Position numbers and translations under genes: made by a program
Notes under the pieces: generated by a model
Told to the model about the DNA's origin: nothing
The model's input: the letters and a program-made list of their open reading frames with translations, nothing else
Databases searched by the model: none
Source: Anaeramoeba flamelloides
Taxonomy: Eukaryota > Metamonada > Anaeramoebidae
Direction: 5' to 3'
DNA length: 64,000 nt
Assembly (NCBI GenBank): GCA_027625915.1
Contig: JANTQA010000015.1
Span: 7,345,001-7,409,000, forward strand
In this document: positions 44,871 through 56,660 of the stretch, one piece after another
How positions within the stretch are numbered: position 1 is the first letter of the stretch
Layout: every line of letters starts with the position of its first letter

Positions 44871-45589
44871 TTGAAGATTAAAAAAAAATTGTTAGATCAA
44901 TTAAATATTGAAAAAATGAATTTGAAATGTTCTTGTTGGTAGGTTTATTTGATTTTATTTTTTGGAAGAGGAAGAGAACTAATACAAGAATCTTAGACTC
45001 TTATTTGTTTACTTAAAATGGGATGTCTAACTCATTTCTAAAATTTATTTTTTCTTGGTCAAGTGAATACTTTTTAGGTGAATCTTTTCTCTGTAAAGTT
45101 TTCATAATTAGATTTTTAGAACCATTTTTAACCATTTAAAATGAAGAATGGTCTAAATAATGAAAACTCTTTGAGGTTTCCGAATTCTCATTAATGGTTT
45201 GTTTTCAAATTTTTTTTTGAATAGTTTCTTTTAATGAAAATCAAATAGTGTTTTTCTCTTTTGTTGATTCATGATTTCCATTGTTAAAGGGTTCTTGTAA
45301 TGCAGATTATCTTCAAATATAAACTCCTAGGAATTGGAATCAAATCCTTTCCTATTTTGATAGTAATTTACTTACATTAATGAGAACTTCATCTTAAGTT
45401 TGAATTTTTTATCAAAACAAGAATTAAAAAAGTACTCCAAAACTGAATTAATAAAACCTGGTTTTTCTATATAATGGGGATTATTTTAAATGTCCAAAAT
45501 CACCCCATTCAAACATTTAAAAAAAAAAAATCTTTTTATTTTTTTTCATTTTGTCTTTTGTATTAGATTGTCAATTTCATTTTTAAAAA
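44871..45589. promoter_or_regulatory. Shared divergent gap between EMG1 and eS4
   Basis: 719 bp between two start codons facing away from each other, so both promoters must lie here. No named motif is recognised. T-rich tracts flank the eS4 start, including a T run near 45531-45545. Confidence 0.5.
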
Positions 45590-46788
45590 ATGACTAGAGG
45601 ACCAAGAAAACATTTAAAAAGATTAAATACTCCAAAAAATTGGATGTTAGACAAATTAGGTGGGACATGGGTAAGCAGATACTGATCTTTTTTTTAAACA
45701 TTTAGATTCCTGGTTCTTTTATTTACAAACAAAACTTTTTTTTTTCAATTTTCGATCTTCCTCGATCTAAAATATAATTTTAAAAACTCTTAAAGGCACC
45801 AAGGCCATCAACTGGTCCACACAAATTAAGAGAATGTCTTCCATTAACACTTTTACTTCGAAACAAATTGAAATATGCTTTAACAGGAAAAGAAGTTACT
45901 TTGATCCTTATGCAAAGGGTTGTAAAAGTTGACGGAAAAGTTAGAACAGACAACACTTATCCAACCGGTTTTATGGGTATGTACAATTTCATATTTTTCT
46001 TTTTTTCCAAAAAACAACATTTTTTTAAAATTGATTTTTCTTTTCTTTTTTTCCCAACCTTTTTTGTTTTGCTTTTTTTTTTTTTTATTTTACTTCTTAT
46101 CTAATTTTTGATGAAATTTGCTCACTATCTTTTTTTAAACAACAAATTTGAACTTTCTGAATCACCCACCCAACAAACCAAACCAAACCAAAAACAAAAA
46201 CAAAAACACTCAATTAAAAAACTTTTTTTAAAAAACAACTCCAAAGATGTAATTTCAATTGATCGAACCAATGAAAACTTCAGAATCCTTTATGACGAAA
46301 AAGGAAGATTTGTAGCACATAAGATTACACAAAAAGAATCCAACTTTAAATTATGCAAAGTCAAAAAATCACAAATTGGAATGAAAAGAATTCCATTTAT
46401 TGTCACCCAAGATGGAAGAACCTTCAGATATCCAGATCCATTAATTAAAGTCAATGATACAATTAAATTCGATATCAAAGAAAATAAAATTGTTGGCTTT
46501 ATCAAATTTGCAGTTGGTAATGTTGTCATGATCACAGGAGGTAGAAATACAGGAAGAATTGGAATCATCACCAAAAAGGAATTACATGCTGGCTCCTATG
46601 ACATTATTCACATCAAAGATGAAAAGGGACACTCATTTGCTACAAGATTGTCAAATGTCTTTGTTATTGGACGAAAAAATAGACCAATGATCTCTCTTCC
46701 TAAAAATAGGGGTATTAGACCAGATCCAAATGAAGACAGAAAACAAAGAATCAAAAAACACGAACAAGCTAAATCTAAAAAGAAATAA
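45590..46788 (+). CDS. RPS4: 40S ribosomal protein S4 (eS4)
   Basis: Three exons: 45590-45670, 45796-45976 and 46247-46788, giving 267 residues (human 263). Donors are GTAAGC and GTATGT; introns are 125 and 270 bp; phases 0 and 1. The protein matches eS4 throughout: start [21 protein letters not shown], then [36 protein letters not shown], the split Asp codon into [20 protein letters not shown], a KOW-like stretch [14 protein letters not shown] and [13 protein letters not shown]. It is a structural protein of the small subunit that binds rRNA early in assembly. The second intron is open in frame for some distance, so without splicing a false longer ORF appears at 45868-46104. Confidence 0.97.
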
Positions 46789-47407
46789 ATCAATTCCTTT
46801 CATAAAAGAAATACAGAAAGATTATGAAAGGATATTAATCTTCATTTATTTTTTTTTTTTATTCTAGAAGGTTCGAAATTTTATATAATAAAACTTAGGA
46901 AAATAAAGAAAAAAAATCTTTTTTTTTCTTCTTTATAATACTACATTTAAAAGGTTTTTGTTTTTTTTTTTTAAATTTATCATTGTCATTTATGATCATA
47001 TTATTTTTTTCGATAGAGTGAGTTTTAATAGAAAAATTAATTTTCTTAAATTATCTTGAATAGTCAAATTCTATTTTATCTTTTGCAAAATAAATAATTA
47101 AAAATAATAAAATAAAAATTAGAAAAAATCTAAACTTAATTTTGAGGGGGTAAAGAAATAATTATTACAAAATTTATTGATACTTTGATTCTAAATATTG
47201 ATTGATCAGAGGTTAGACACTAATTTTAATTTTATTATTTTTCTATATCATTCGAAAAAATAATAAAATAATGTTTTTTACTTTGAATTCTTTTATTTTC
47301 TTTTTTTGTTTCATAACTTGTTTTGTCAATTAATTGGATTTTTCATAAATGTAAAAATATTTATCATATAGAATGATTTTTTAAAAAAAAAGGTATGGAT
47401 ACCATAT
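46789..47407. other. Gene-free stretch after eS4
   Basis: Should contain the eS4 3' end. A/T-rich, no repeat recognised. Confidence 0.4.
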
Positions 47408-47960
47408 AAACCAACCCACCTTCAAAAAAAAAAAAAAAAATGGATACAGTTTAAACAGTTGAAAGAATAACAATACTTTACTTTCAAACAAATTTCGAAA
47501 AATAATTTATTTTAAAAAGTCATTTTAAATTTTGTTTCTTTTATGTTTTGTTTTTATTTCGATTTTTCCTGTTATTATATCTGACAAATTTGTTCAAATT
47601 TTTTTATAATGATTAATAGAATGTTAATGTTGAGTTTTGTTAAATAGAGAAACGGGCATACAATTAGTTGAGTTTATCTAATCATTTGAGAGGTCAATAA
47701 TCGTTCGTGGAATTACAACAAATTTACCATTACACTTTTTTTTTCGGGTTTTTTTATCATTTTGGACACACTAATTTTTTTTTTTTATGTTTTTTTTTTC
47801 ATTTTATTTGGATAAAAATAATTATCTTGAAAAACATTAATATTGTGGAACTTGAATCTGAATTAAAATTGTGTGTTTTAGAAAAAAACAATAAATGGTT
47901 ATATTTTTTTTGTATATTTTTGATTTTGGGTATGTACAGATTTTTGGAATTGGGGTTTAT
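47408..47960 (+). mobile_element. R1 MITE
   Basis: About 553 bp. The left end is partly replaced by an A run before GGATACAGTTTAAACAG; the right end is TATGTACAGATTTTTGGAAT. More diverged than the 48.3-kb copy. Confidence 0.75.
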
Positions 47961-48015
47961 AATTCATTAGAGAATTTTCTGAAAAAAAATATTTTTTAGG
48001 ATTAAATTCATTTTT

Positions 48016-48216
48016 TTAAAAAAAATGTTTTGGAATACTACAATTTAAAAAATTAATTTTTTTTAAATTTTCAGTTAAGATCAAATCCCATCTCTTTTCT
48101 ACGAACTGTTTTAAGTTTTTTTTTTGTATATAATTATCATCAATATATAAAAAGGATTTATATCTGGCATAGAACCGAAACCCCATGCTTGGTTTTTTAA
48201 AGTAAAATTTTATCAT
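48016..48216 (-). pseudogene. Possible Tc1/mariner-type transposase C-terminal fragment
   Basis: 66 codons between two R1 copies. The pattern NLKQFVEKRWDLI followed by a LNCSIPK end resembles the last helix of Tc1/mariner transposases (L..xW..I..x..SMPxR). There is no catalytic block in frame upstream. If correct it could be a relic of the source of the R1-type elements; the similarity is short and could be chance. Confidence 0.35.
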
Positions 48217-48287
48217 AACCCCCTTTCTCTTAATTGCAGTCTTTATTCAAATAAACAGTACAAAATCTATGTGATATCATTTAAACT

Positions 48288-48830
48288 AAACTAGATTCCA
48301 AAAAAAAAAAAAAAATGGACACAGTTTGTACAGTGGAAAGAACATTATTACTGCACTTTAAATTCAATTTGGAAATAATTTTGATTTTACAAACTATTTC
48401 ATTTTTTGTCTTTTTTGTTTTGTTTTCATTATCTTTTTTCAAGTTACCTAATCTGTTTGATTAGATCTGGAAATTTTTTTCCGATAGTTGATAGAAGGTT
48501 AGTGTTGAGTTTGTTAAATTGGAAAATAACATACAATTGGTAGATGGTATCTTAACTTTTGATCGATCAACAATTGTTGGTGAAATTTCAACAAATTTAC
48601 CAATGCATTTTTTGTTCAGCTCGTTTCTTTATTTTGGACACACCTGATTTTGATTTTTGAGTTTTACATATATTTCTTTTATTTGGATTAAAATGATTAC
48701 TTATTGAAACAATAATACTCGGTTGGTTAAATGTTGTTTTATATTAGGTTTGGAAAAATACAATAAATTGGTTTTTTTTTTTTGCCTATTTTTGATTTTG
48801 GGTGTGTCCAAATTTTTGGAATGGGGTTTA
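48288..48830 (+). mobile_element. R1 MITE
   Basis: 543 bp. Left end ATTCC plus an A run before TGGACACAGTTTGTACAG; right end GTGTGTCCAAATTTTTGGAAT. The interior is nearly the same as 19.2-19.7 kb, without the AT expansion. Its right end touches the next element. Confidence 0.85.
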
Positions 48831-49419
48831 CTTCCAAAAAAGAGATGCAAATATATTTTTTTAAAATATCTTTATTCTACCCAATCTTCATAAAACTATT
48901 TAAATATACAAAATCATTAACAAAAATTTATTGATTCTTGATAATAACCCAATTTTTTCTTTGTATGTCATCACTTAATTAATATATATTGAAATTTTAT
49001 GAACCCTATTTTATCTGATATTTTTTCGGAGTGAAAATTACTGCTCATTATTTTCTTTTTGATTGAAAAAATTATTTTCATAATTTGATTAATCTCAAAA
49101 AATTTTCAAATAAATGGAAAACTTATAACTGTATTTTATTGTTTGAAAAAATCAGTCATATTCTTTGCCATATTTCCGGTGTTTTATTGAAATTTGTTGT
49201 CTATTGTTCCCCCCCCAAAAAAAGTACATTTTTTTTATCATTTTTTTTTGGAATTATTTTCAGCTACAATATTTTGAAAAAAATACCGAAGTAATAGATT
49301 CAATCAGCATTAATATTTAATTTAATTTGGTGTTATCAATTAACGAATACCATAACTAACAAAAATGATTTTTTATGAAATGTAAAAAAAAATGCACCAC
49401 TTTTTCGGAAATGCCTTAA
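48831..49419 (+). mobile_element. R2 element abutting R1
   Basis: About 590 bp matching 28823-29416, with the left end partly lost at the R1 junction (CTTCCAAAAAAGAGATGCAAA) and the right end GCACCACTTTTTCGGAAATGCC. Confidence 0.8.
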
Positions 49420-49487
49420 ATATTTCTTTTATCAATTTAGAAAAAATCAAAAATTTATTGATAAAAAAATATTATTCATAAAAACTA

Positions 49488-49985
49488 TCTAAACTAAAAT
49501 TCAAAATTTTCCACACAGTTAAAACAGTTCAAACAGTTCAAACAATCACAATAATATAATTTCATTCAAATTGATAATGATTTTCATTTTTGAAAAATAT
49601 GAAAATCTTTTTTTCATCTTTTATTTTTTTTGTTTTCATTTCCATTTTTTGAAATACCTAACTTGATTCGTTTGATCAAATATTTTTTTCAACGATTGAT
49701 ATTAGGCTAAAGTTGAGTTCCTTTGTTCAAAATAGAAGAGCTCAAATAAAAATAGTTGTTAGTATCTAACCATTTGATCGATCAATATTCCTAATAGAAT
49801 TTCAACAAATTTACCAATGTATTTTTTTGTTATGCTCTCTCCAAAAATTTTTGAAAAACTATTTATTTGTTTTGATTGGTACTTATTTATTTTTTGTTTT
49901 ATTCGTATTGTAATTTATTAACAATTGTTAGCATTCCAATTGGTGAATGGTTCTAATTTGGGTATATCTTCTTGAATTGATTTAA
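49488..49985 (+). mobile_element. R3 element
   Basis: About 498 bp matching 3162-3650: start TAAACTAAAATTCAAAATTT, end GGTTCTAATTTGGGTATATC. Last of four elements in a 2.6-kb cluster. Confidence 0.8.
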
Positions 49986-50408
49986 TAAGATATTTTTTTT
50001 TCAAAAATTGAATTTTGATGTGTTAAAAATTTTGAATTGGAGTTTAAATTCCCTTTTTTGGGATCTTGCTGTTCGGTTTCCATTGGTAATATATGCTAAT
50101 GGAATAAAAAAATCCTTTTGCTGGTTATTTCAATAAAAAACAAGATATCAGATTTGTTTTAAATAATTGTAAAGGTTATCTAATATACCTTTCCACAAGA
50201 TAAAAATCGTATTTTTTTTTTAATACAGAATTTTCTTGCTTTTGTTTGAATAAAATAAAGAACAAAGATGGTGTTTTCATCAAAAACAAAAATAAAACTT
50301 ATGCTTCCATTTGATAATTATTCAATTATTAGATTCTGTTTTTATTTATTTTATTGTTGTTTGTAAAGCAAAGCCAACCTAATCAAATATTTTGAAGGGT
50401 TGGTTCAT

Positions 50409-51614
50409 TTATTTTCTAAAATTCATCCCTTGAAAGGATCCTGAATTAAGTCCATTTTGGGGAAACATTGAGCTTGTGCTTGGCCCACCAATACCAACAA
50501 TATTTGAAGAAAGACCAGATTTTACACCAGTGACCGAAATTCCTAATAATAATTAAAATTGTGATTATTAAAAAGAGAGAAAAAAAAAAAAAAAAAAAAA
50601 AGCAAAATTAATAGGGATTAAAGGAAATTAAAAACCACTTTAGTCTTGATAGAAAAAAACAAAGAAATTCTTTTGTTGTGCAGCTCTTATAAAAAAGCGA
50701 TTACGAAAAGTTTTGTAAGTGTCACTCAAACCGCTTAAAAGAGTGGGTCAGATAGTTTGAGGAACATCCTTTTTTAAAACGTTTGGGTCTTAACTTTTCT
50801 CAAATGGTGTTGCCGAAATGTTTTTGAAGATTTGATCTTGGTTTCTTTTACAAAATAAATAATAAACAGATCAAAAAGAAAATGAAAGAGAAATTGTTAT
50901 TTACCTCTTCCCATTGGTTGTGATACTCCGATCGTATTTGTTTTTTTTTGAAGTGGCCTGGTATCTTTTTTTGGAGGTGGCGCTTCAACTGACATTGAAA
51001 CAATTGTTTCACCACGAACAATGATTAACCCAAGCATTCTTTTTTCTTCTTTTATTTCCTTTTGGTTTTTTTTTGATCTGATTTGCCTGTATTCTTCACA
51101 ATTTGAGAGCACAATGTTCATGTGTCGATCAAACGCAAGAAAGTTTCCAATAAGCATTCTTTCTCCAACAATCACACGCATTTTATAACGCAAAAATCGG
51201 TTCAATTTGTTCCTACCTGTAACTTCAGACTTTTGGTCGATATAAAAGGGATTTGTGGTTTTTTGATAAAGAAAACAAAAAAAAAAAGGTTAATTGTAGG
51301 CCAAACGGAATATTTGATTTGTTTTACCAATGAGGTGAAGTTTTAGGAGTTTGTGTTGTGGGGAAGATCGAAAGAATTTGAAAAAAAAACAACAAACCAT
51401 TTGGGAATGAAAAATAAAAAAGCAAATTATTTGAAAAAAAATGAAAATTGGTTATCATATTTCAAAGATAAGACAAATAGATTTCAACTACTATCCGAAA
51501 TCCTCCAACAATAATAAAGACTCAAATAGGATGATGATAAAGATAAGGAGAAAATCAAAATATTTTAACTTTATTGTTTTTGTAGTTTGTTACATTGAAT
51601 AGCATACCTGTCAT
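50409..51614 (-). CDS. SNRPB: SmB/B' core spliceosomal protein
   Basis: Three exons on the minus strand: 51608-51614 (just ATGACAG), 50905-51222 and 50409-50542, giving 152 residues. Introns of 385 and 362 bp have GTATGC and GTAAAT donors, and split codons restore frame. The start becomes MTVTGRNKL (human MTVGKSSK). Then come the Sm fold YKMRVIVGERMLIGNFLAFD, MNIVLSNCEEYR (human MNLILCDCDEFR) and EEKRMLGLIIVRGETIVSM. The last exon gives MGRGISVTG..VGIGGPS, matching the GRGI..VGGPS part of human SmB. SmB is one of the seven proteins of the Sm ring on U1, U2, U4 and U5 snRNAs. The long proline/glycine tail of animal SmB is absent. Confidence 0.93.
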
Positions 51615-52118
51615 TAGTGTGGTTGTTGTTCATATTCAGTTTCCAATTACTCTTTTAAGAAGGTAATGGGAAAGTTTACATCTTTGGAACAAAAAAATTC
51701 ATGGAAGAGAACCAAAGATTAAAAGGGTTTCAATAAATTGAAAAATTCAAAATAGTTCAAAAACAAAAAAAAAAAACAATCAATATTTTTCTCATATATT
51801 GATTGTTAAAAAACCAGACTTTTTATCACAGAAATATTTATCAATAATACCTTCCATTCTTTAATAACAATATAGTTCCTAAGGAGAACTACTATTTGTT
51901 GCAAAATAAATGGAACAAAATTTTCATTCAGCTTTTCAAAAAAAGGTTTTAAAAACCTTAAAAATTTCAATTTTTAATTCTTATAATCTGTTTAAATGAT
52001 TCATTTACCTTTTCGAATATGTACTTTTGAAGATTTTTTTTAATTCTTCGGAAAGTGATTATTTTGGAAAGCTAAATGAAAATTTTGATCTTTTTATTTT
52101 GAAATAAACAGTATATGT
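51615..52118. other. Upstream region of SmB
   Basis: Should hold the SmB promoter. A short hairpin (CAATCAATAT..ATATTGATTG) lies near 51778-51809. No gene is seen. Confidence 0.4.
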
Positions 52119-53347
52119 GTTAAGGGACGAATAAAATGTAAAAAATCTGCAAGTAAAATTAATAGCCAATTCAAAAAAATTTTACTTCTTGAAATTGAAA
52201 AATAAAGTAAAAATCTGATTATTGCAAAAGCAAACTTACTTGTCATGATATTTTCAGAAATGAATTATTGTTTTTAAAAAGACTGATTCATTTTTCTGTT
52301 TTTAGAAAAAGTTCAAAATTCAACATATTTCTGAATTATTTAAAAAACAATTATTTCTTTGAAAAGAAGAAAGAAATCTTATGATCATTCAAGGAAGTAT
52401 ACTAAAATACACTTTGAAAATAAACCCATTAAGTTCTAAAATAACTCAGTCTAAAAAATCTACTTAATTTCAAAAAAGATTACAATAATTATTTTAAACT
52501 TGAAAAAAATATAAAAATTTGATTCAAAGAATACTCAAATCAATTTTTTCACTTTATTGAATAAAAAAATACAAGAAAAAAAACCAAACAAATTTATTAA
52601 AAAAACTCCCAAAATACTTTTTTAAAAAATGGAAAATTCAACTTATTATCCAAAAAAACAATTTTTAATTTGATTATTTATAATCAATAATTAATAACCC
52701 AATCTTAATTTATTCTGTGAGTTCTTAACAACACAAAGACTAAATATTTAAATGGATATTTTAATTATTTCTCATTTTTTTTAACCATTTTCAAACAAAT
52801 AAAACTAATTCAAATCAATAATTCTAACAAAAAAAAAAAATTGGATACATTCTAAAATAACTGATTTTAATACTAATAGTTCCTTGATTATACTCTAAAT
52901 TTGAAAAGGAATATAGTATAATCTTTAAAAATTTCAAGATGTTTAATAAATATTTGTGAATAAAATAGATGCCGATTTTTTTAGATCTTCAAGGATTCAA
53001 AAATTTGATTTATTTTTATTGATATTTTTAAAATAAGTTTAAATTAAATTGATCAAGGTTATTTGTTCATAATGACTCTCAGAAATTACTCAAAGTGAGA
53101 TTTCTTCAAAATTAAAAATTTTTGACAAATATTTCTTTTTTTAATTTGATCCAAAAAATAAATCAAAAATGATCAGATCTTTTTTTACTGAAATTATAAT
53201 AGGAAAAACTGAAATTATTTTAAAAATGATAATTCATCTCTTTAAAGTTGATAAAACAAGTTGTTTTAGGTTTATTTAAACCTTATGAAACTAATTACTC
53301 TATTATTTTTGAAGAAAAAAGTAATAAGGGTTACTAGTCCCTGAAGA
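52119..53347 (-). mobile_element. R12 element, empty of R6 and R8
   Basis: 1.23 kb, ends TTAAGGGACGAATAA and GTTACTAGTCCCTGAA. The reverse complement matches 6867-8875 but lacks its R6 and R8 insertions. No recognisable protein; a donor-like AAGTAAGTTT is kept between copies. Confidence 0.65.
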
Positions 53348-53478
53348 AAAGTTTTTTTTTTGCTTTAGACTAGATTTCAAAATTTTTTATCTCGCTTTAA
53401 AATATTAATGGAAGTTGTTTTGAGGAATTACCCCATATTCTTATCAAAAAAATATTTCAAATTTTTTATCAAAATCAT

Positions 53479-53959
53479 TACTGTAGTCAAAATAAAGTGT
53501 GCAAAAAAATTTAATAAGTGCTTCAAAATAAAAAGAATGTTTTTTTGTTAAAGAAGACCTATACATTTATCAATCAAAGAAACTGACAATAGACTCTAAA
53601 AAATATGATATTGGTTTCTTAAAGTTAAATTATTTTAAAAATAAATTCTAAAAATGAAGGATCAAATTGGAAAATTTCAATCAAAAAATAGTGTAAATTT
53701 TTAATAAAATTTTAATCTTCAAAAAAACAAAAAAATTCAAAAAAATTGAGAATACTCTGGAAAACTTTCAACTAATTGCATGAATAATTTAAATTTTACT
53801 GAAAATTACCAGACCTTTACTTTCAAAATTGATTTATACTTAGGTATATTAATTGGTAGTAGATTGGATGTTACCTTGGTACAAGAAGAAGAAAAAGCAC
53901 AATTAATATTCTGAAACACGGATTATAGTATTTATGCACGTATTATTTTGTTCACTGTA
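53479..53959 (+). mobile_element. R5 Tc1/mariner-like MITE
   Basis: 481 bp, same length as the 5894-6374 copy. Ends TACTGTAGTCAAAATAA and ATTATTTTGTTCACTGTA, with TA at both edges. Confidence 0.85.
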
Positions 53960-54718
53960 TTTTTTAATTTTGAAAATCTTTTTTTTGATTCCAAGATTAA
54001 TCGACACTTGGTAAAACCCTGTTATTCTAAGTTTACTGAAACAGTTTTGATGATTGTTAGAGAAATGATATTTATTTCGATGTGAATTTTATTTGATCTC
54101 TCAATTTAAAGATCATATTGAACATTTTATGTTTTCTCAATGTCTACACAAAGGATTTGAGTTTTTTCTATTTTTCAGAAAATCTATTGATGTATTTTTT
54201 CGTTTTATTCCATTCGGATATCAACTATTATCCTACTGGTTTTTTTTATTCTAATTAGATATTATTTGATCTACAAAGGTCAATATTCATAAATAATTGA
54301 AATTTGTACAAAATGGGGGAAACTTTTGAAAGAAACAAAGTTTATTTTAAAATTTTTTATGTTAGAATGGACAACTTAACCCTTAAGGGGGTAGTCATTT
54401 TTTGAAAATAAAATGAGATCTTGTAAAGATCTTGAAAAAAATTTTTTTTTGTAATTTGTGTTTCGACTTATGAAATGGATGAGTTAACCCCATTTAAACA
54501 ATTTATTGATTTGAGTCTCTTTTTTGAAATTCAAAATTTGCCTGTTTCCAATATATAACAAAAAAAGGTAACCTATTATTTTGTTTAAGAATCAAGTTAA
54601 TTCTTGAAAATGTGAAAACATATTTTTCGTTTTATGTCGAAAAGTATTGATTTTGAAAGCATATTTTACATTTTGTTTCGTTTTTTTGGGTAAATTTCTG
54701 ATAATGCGATTATTTGCG
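53960..54718. other. Gene-free stretch
   Basis: No coding signal or shared repeat is recognised. AACCCTTAAGGGGGTAG near 54378 weakly resembles an R12 end. Confidence 0.4.
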
Positions 54719-55391
54719 ATTGCGATTATTTGCGAGAAAAATAATAATTTTTTAATTTGTTTCTGTTTAATTTCTAAACTTACTTTATGTAGACATGTGT
54801 GTTGATAATCTGTTGTGTGTATCAAAAAAAATTTTTTTTGGTTCAATAGAATAAAAAATATGAATTGGTCAAAAACGATAATTTTTACCCAAAAATGCAA
54901 ATTTTGAAATTTTCAAAATTTGCGTTATATTTGTAATTCATTTAAAATTTTATTTAACAGTTTATACGCATAGGTATGGTAGGGTAGGTGGGGTAGGTAT
55001 GGTGCGTTAGAGAGTGTTAGAACTGTATATGGTAGGTATGTTAGGTTAGTTAGGGCTAGTAGGATGTGTTGAGTAAGTTAGGAATGAGTGTGGTGGGGTA
55101 GATCACTCAACTAAAATATATTAATCCTACCTAACTCACCACTCTAAAATGTTAAATAAAATGTTAAATGAATTACAAATATAACGCAAATTTTGAAAAT
55201 TTCAAAATTTGCATTTTTGGGTAAAAATTATCGTTTTTGACCAATTCATATTTTTTATTCTATTGAACCAAAAAAAATTTTTTTTGATACATACAACAGA
55301 TTATCAACACACATGTCAACGTTTTGTAAGTTTAGACCCCATTTTAGCTACAAATTAAAAAATTATTATTTTTCTCGCAAATAATCGCAAT
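54719..55391. repeat. Long inverted repeat with G/T-rich centre
   Basis: Arms 54719-54958 and 55151-55391, each about 240 bp and over 90 percent identical by eye, inverted. The 192-bp centre is very unlike the surroundings: GGTATGGTAGGGTAGGTGGG and many further TAGG/GTTAG units on the plus strand, then a short C-rich part (CTACCTAACTCACC) that can pair with it. The outermost arm ends contain repeated GCGATTATTTGCGA text. A 102-codon open frame on the minus strand lies in the left arm but has no family support. Confidence 0.9.
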
Positions 55392-56660
55392 TTTGGTATA
55401 TTCCCTTTCTTTGATTAATATTTCAATTCAAATATTAGCCAATAAAACTAATTGTGGTATAGGTGATTCAATAAATGAATATTTGATAGAAAAAAACTTC
55501 AATTTATCAATTAAATTAAGATCTATTATCCAAAAACAATTTTTTTCTTTAATATTTTGAAAAAGTTGTTTTCTCGTTTTCAAAAAATGAAAAAAAAAAT
55601 GCAAAAAAAATTTTTAACAAATTGTTTGGTATTATTCACAAGAATCCTTATAACAATTCAAATCATTTTTGGCAGAAAAAAATTGATATTGAATTTTGAA
55701 GATAAAATTAACTAATTCCCAAATATCTTCTTTATAATTGTATTTTGAAAAATGGAATTTTATCTTAATACAAAAACAAAATTCCTGAGTAAAATTTTTA
55801 AATGACACAAAACTTTGATTATTATAACTATTCTTATTAAAAAAATACAATTATTTTTTAATCCTTTGAATATATCAATTTTTTGGTTAACAAAAAGTTT
55901 TATCTCAAAAAAGAAAAAAAATCTTTATATTAATATTAATGGTAACAAAGAAATGTTATTGTATAATAATGATCAAAATTACAATAAATGGGGTAAAAAC
56001 TTGTTAAATTGTGAGAAAAAAAATGAATTTAATAAATTTCTTTTTCAGAAAAAATGGAAAAAAAAAATTGATCTCATTAAACTAATTTTCATTTATGGCT
56101 TTCTTGGCCGATCAGAATTTTTTGACACTTGGGATCTACAAAATATGTAAGTAGAGAATATCACCAAATAATATATTTTAAAATTTTGCCCTGTTTTCGT
56201 AGAAGACTGATCCCTTAAGAGAAAAAATTTGAACTTTGAAAATCTCAAACAAAAGGAAACAATCTGTTTCTTACCTGGAAGAAAAGAAACCAAGCTATAG
56301 AAAAAAATTTAAAGAACGACACCCTTCTCTCAAAGAGATCATGTCAATTTTCCGAATCAAAAATGACAACTTCAAAGTGAATATTTTTCGAACCTGAATT
56401 CGAGAATTTAACTTTCAAAAAGTAAATTAAAAACTATGAAAGTGATCACAATTTCTTCGAAATTCGGATTCAGGTAGTTTTTCTGTCGCTGGCAAAATAA
56501 ATAGGGAAATAATTCACAAAAAAAAGAATTTAGACTTTTCTTTGAGTAACACTCGGTATTCTTTCTTATTCTTTTCAATTTGATCAATTCTAGATAAATT
56601 AAACTTCAAAATCATAAAACATTTTTTCTTTCGTTTTTTTTTAAAAAAATCGAGACTATA
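55392..56660. other. Region upstream of Ena/VASP with unsupported open frames
   Basis: The plus-strand frame 55815-56150 (111 codons, no known family) ends at an ATGTAAGTAG that looks like a splice donor. A minus-strand CTTCCAGGTAAGAAA junction lies at about 56273-56285. A weak palindrome (CCTGAATTCGAG / CGAAATTCGGATTCAGG) spans about 56392-56475. These may be parts of a small unrecognised gene or chance. Confidence 0.3.

Noticed and set aside
6867-53959. One large inverted duplication joining the 6-9 kb and 52-54 kb regions
   Set aside because: R12 copies are inverted relative to each other but the nearby R5 copies are in the same orientation, so independent element insertions fit better.
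54959-55150. Internal telomere
   Set aside because: The units are too irregular for a telomere array, and the telomere repeat of the organism is unknown; kept only as a possibility in the finding.
55815-56150. 111-codon frame with a donor-like end as a gene
   Set aside because: Low-complexity Lys/Asn/Phe content and no partner exon or family; noted only in the region entry.
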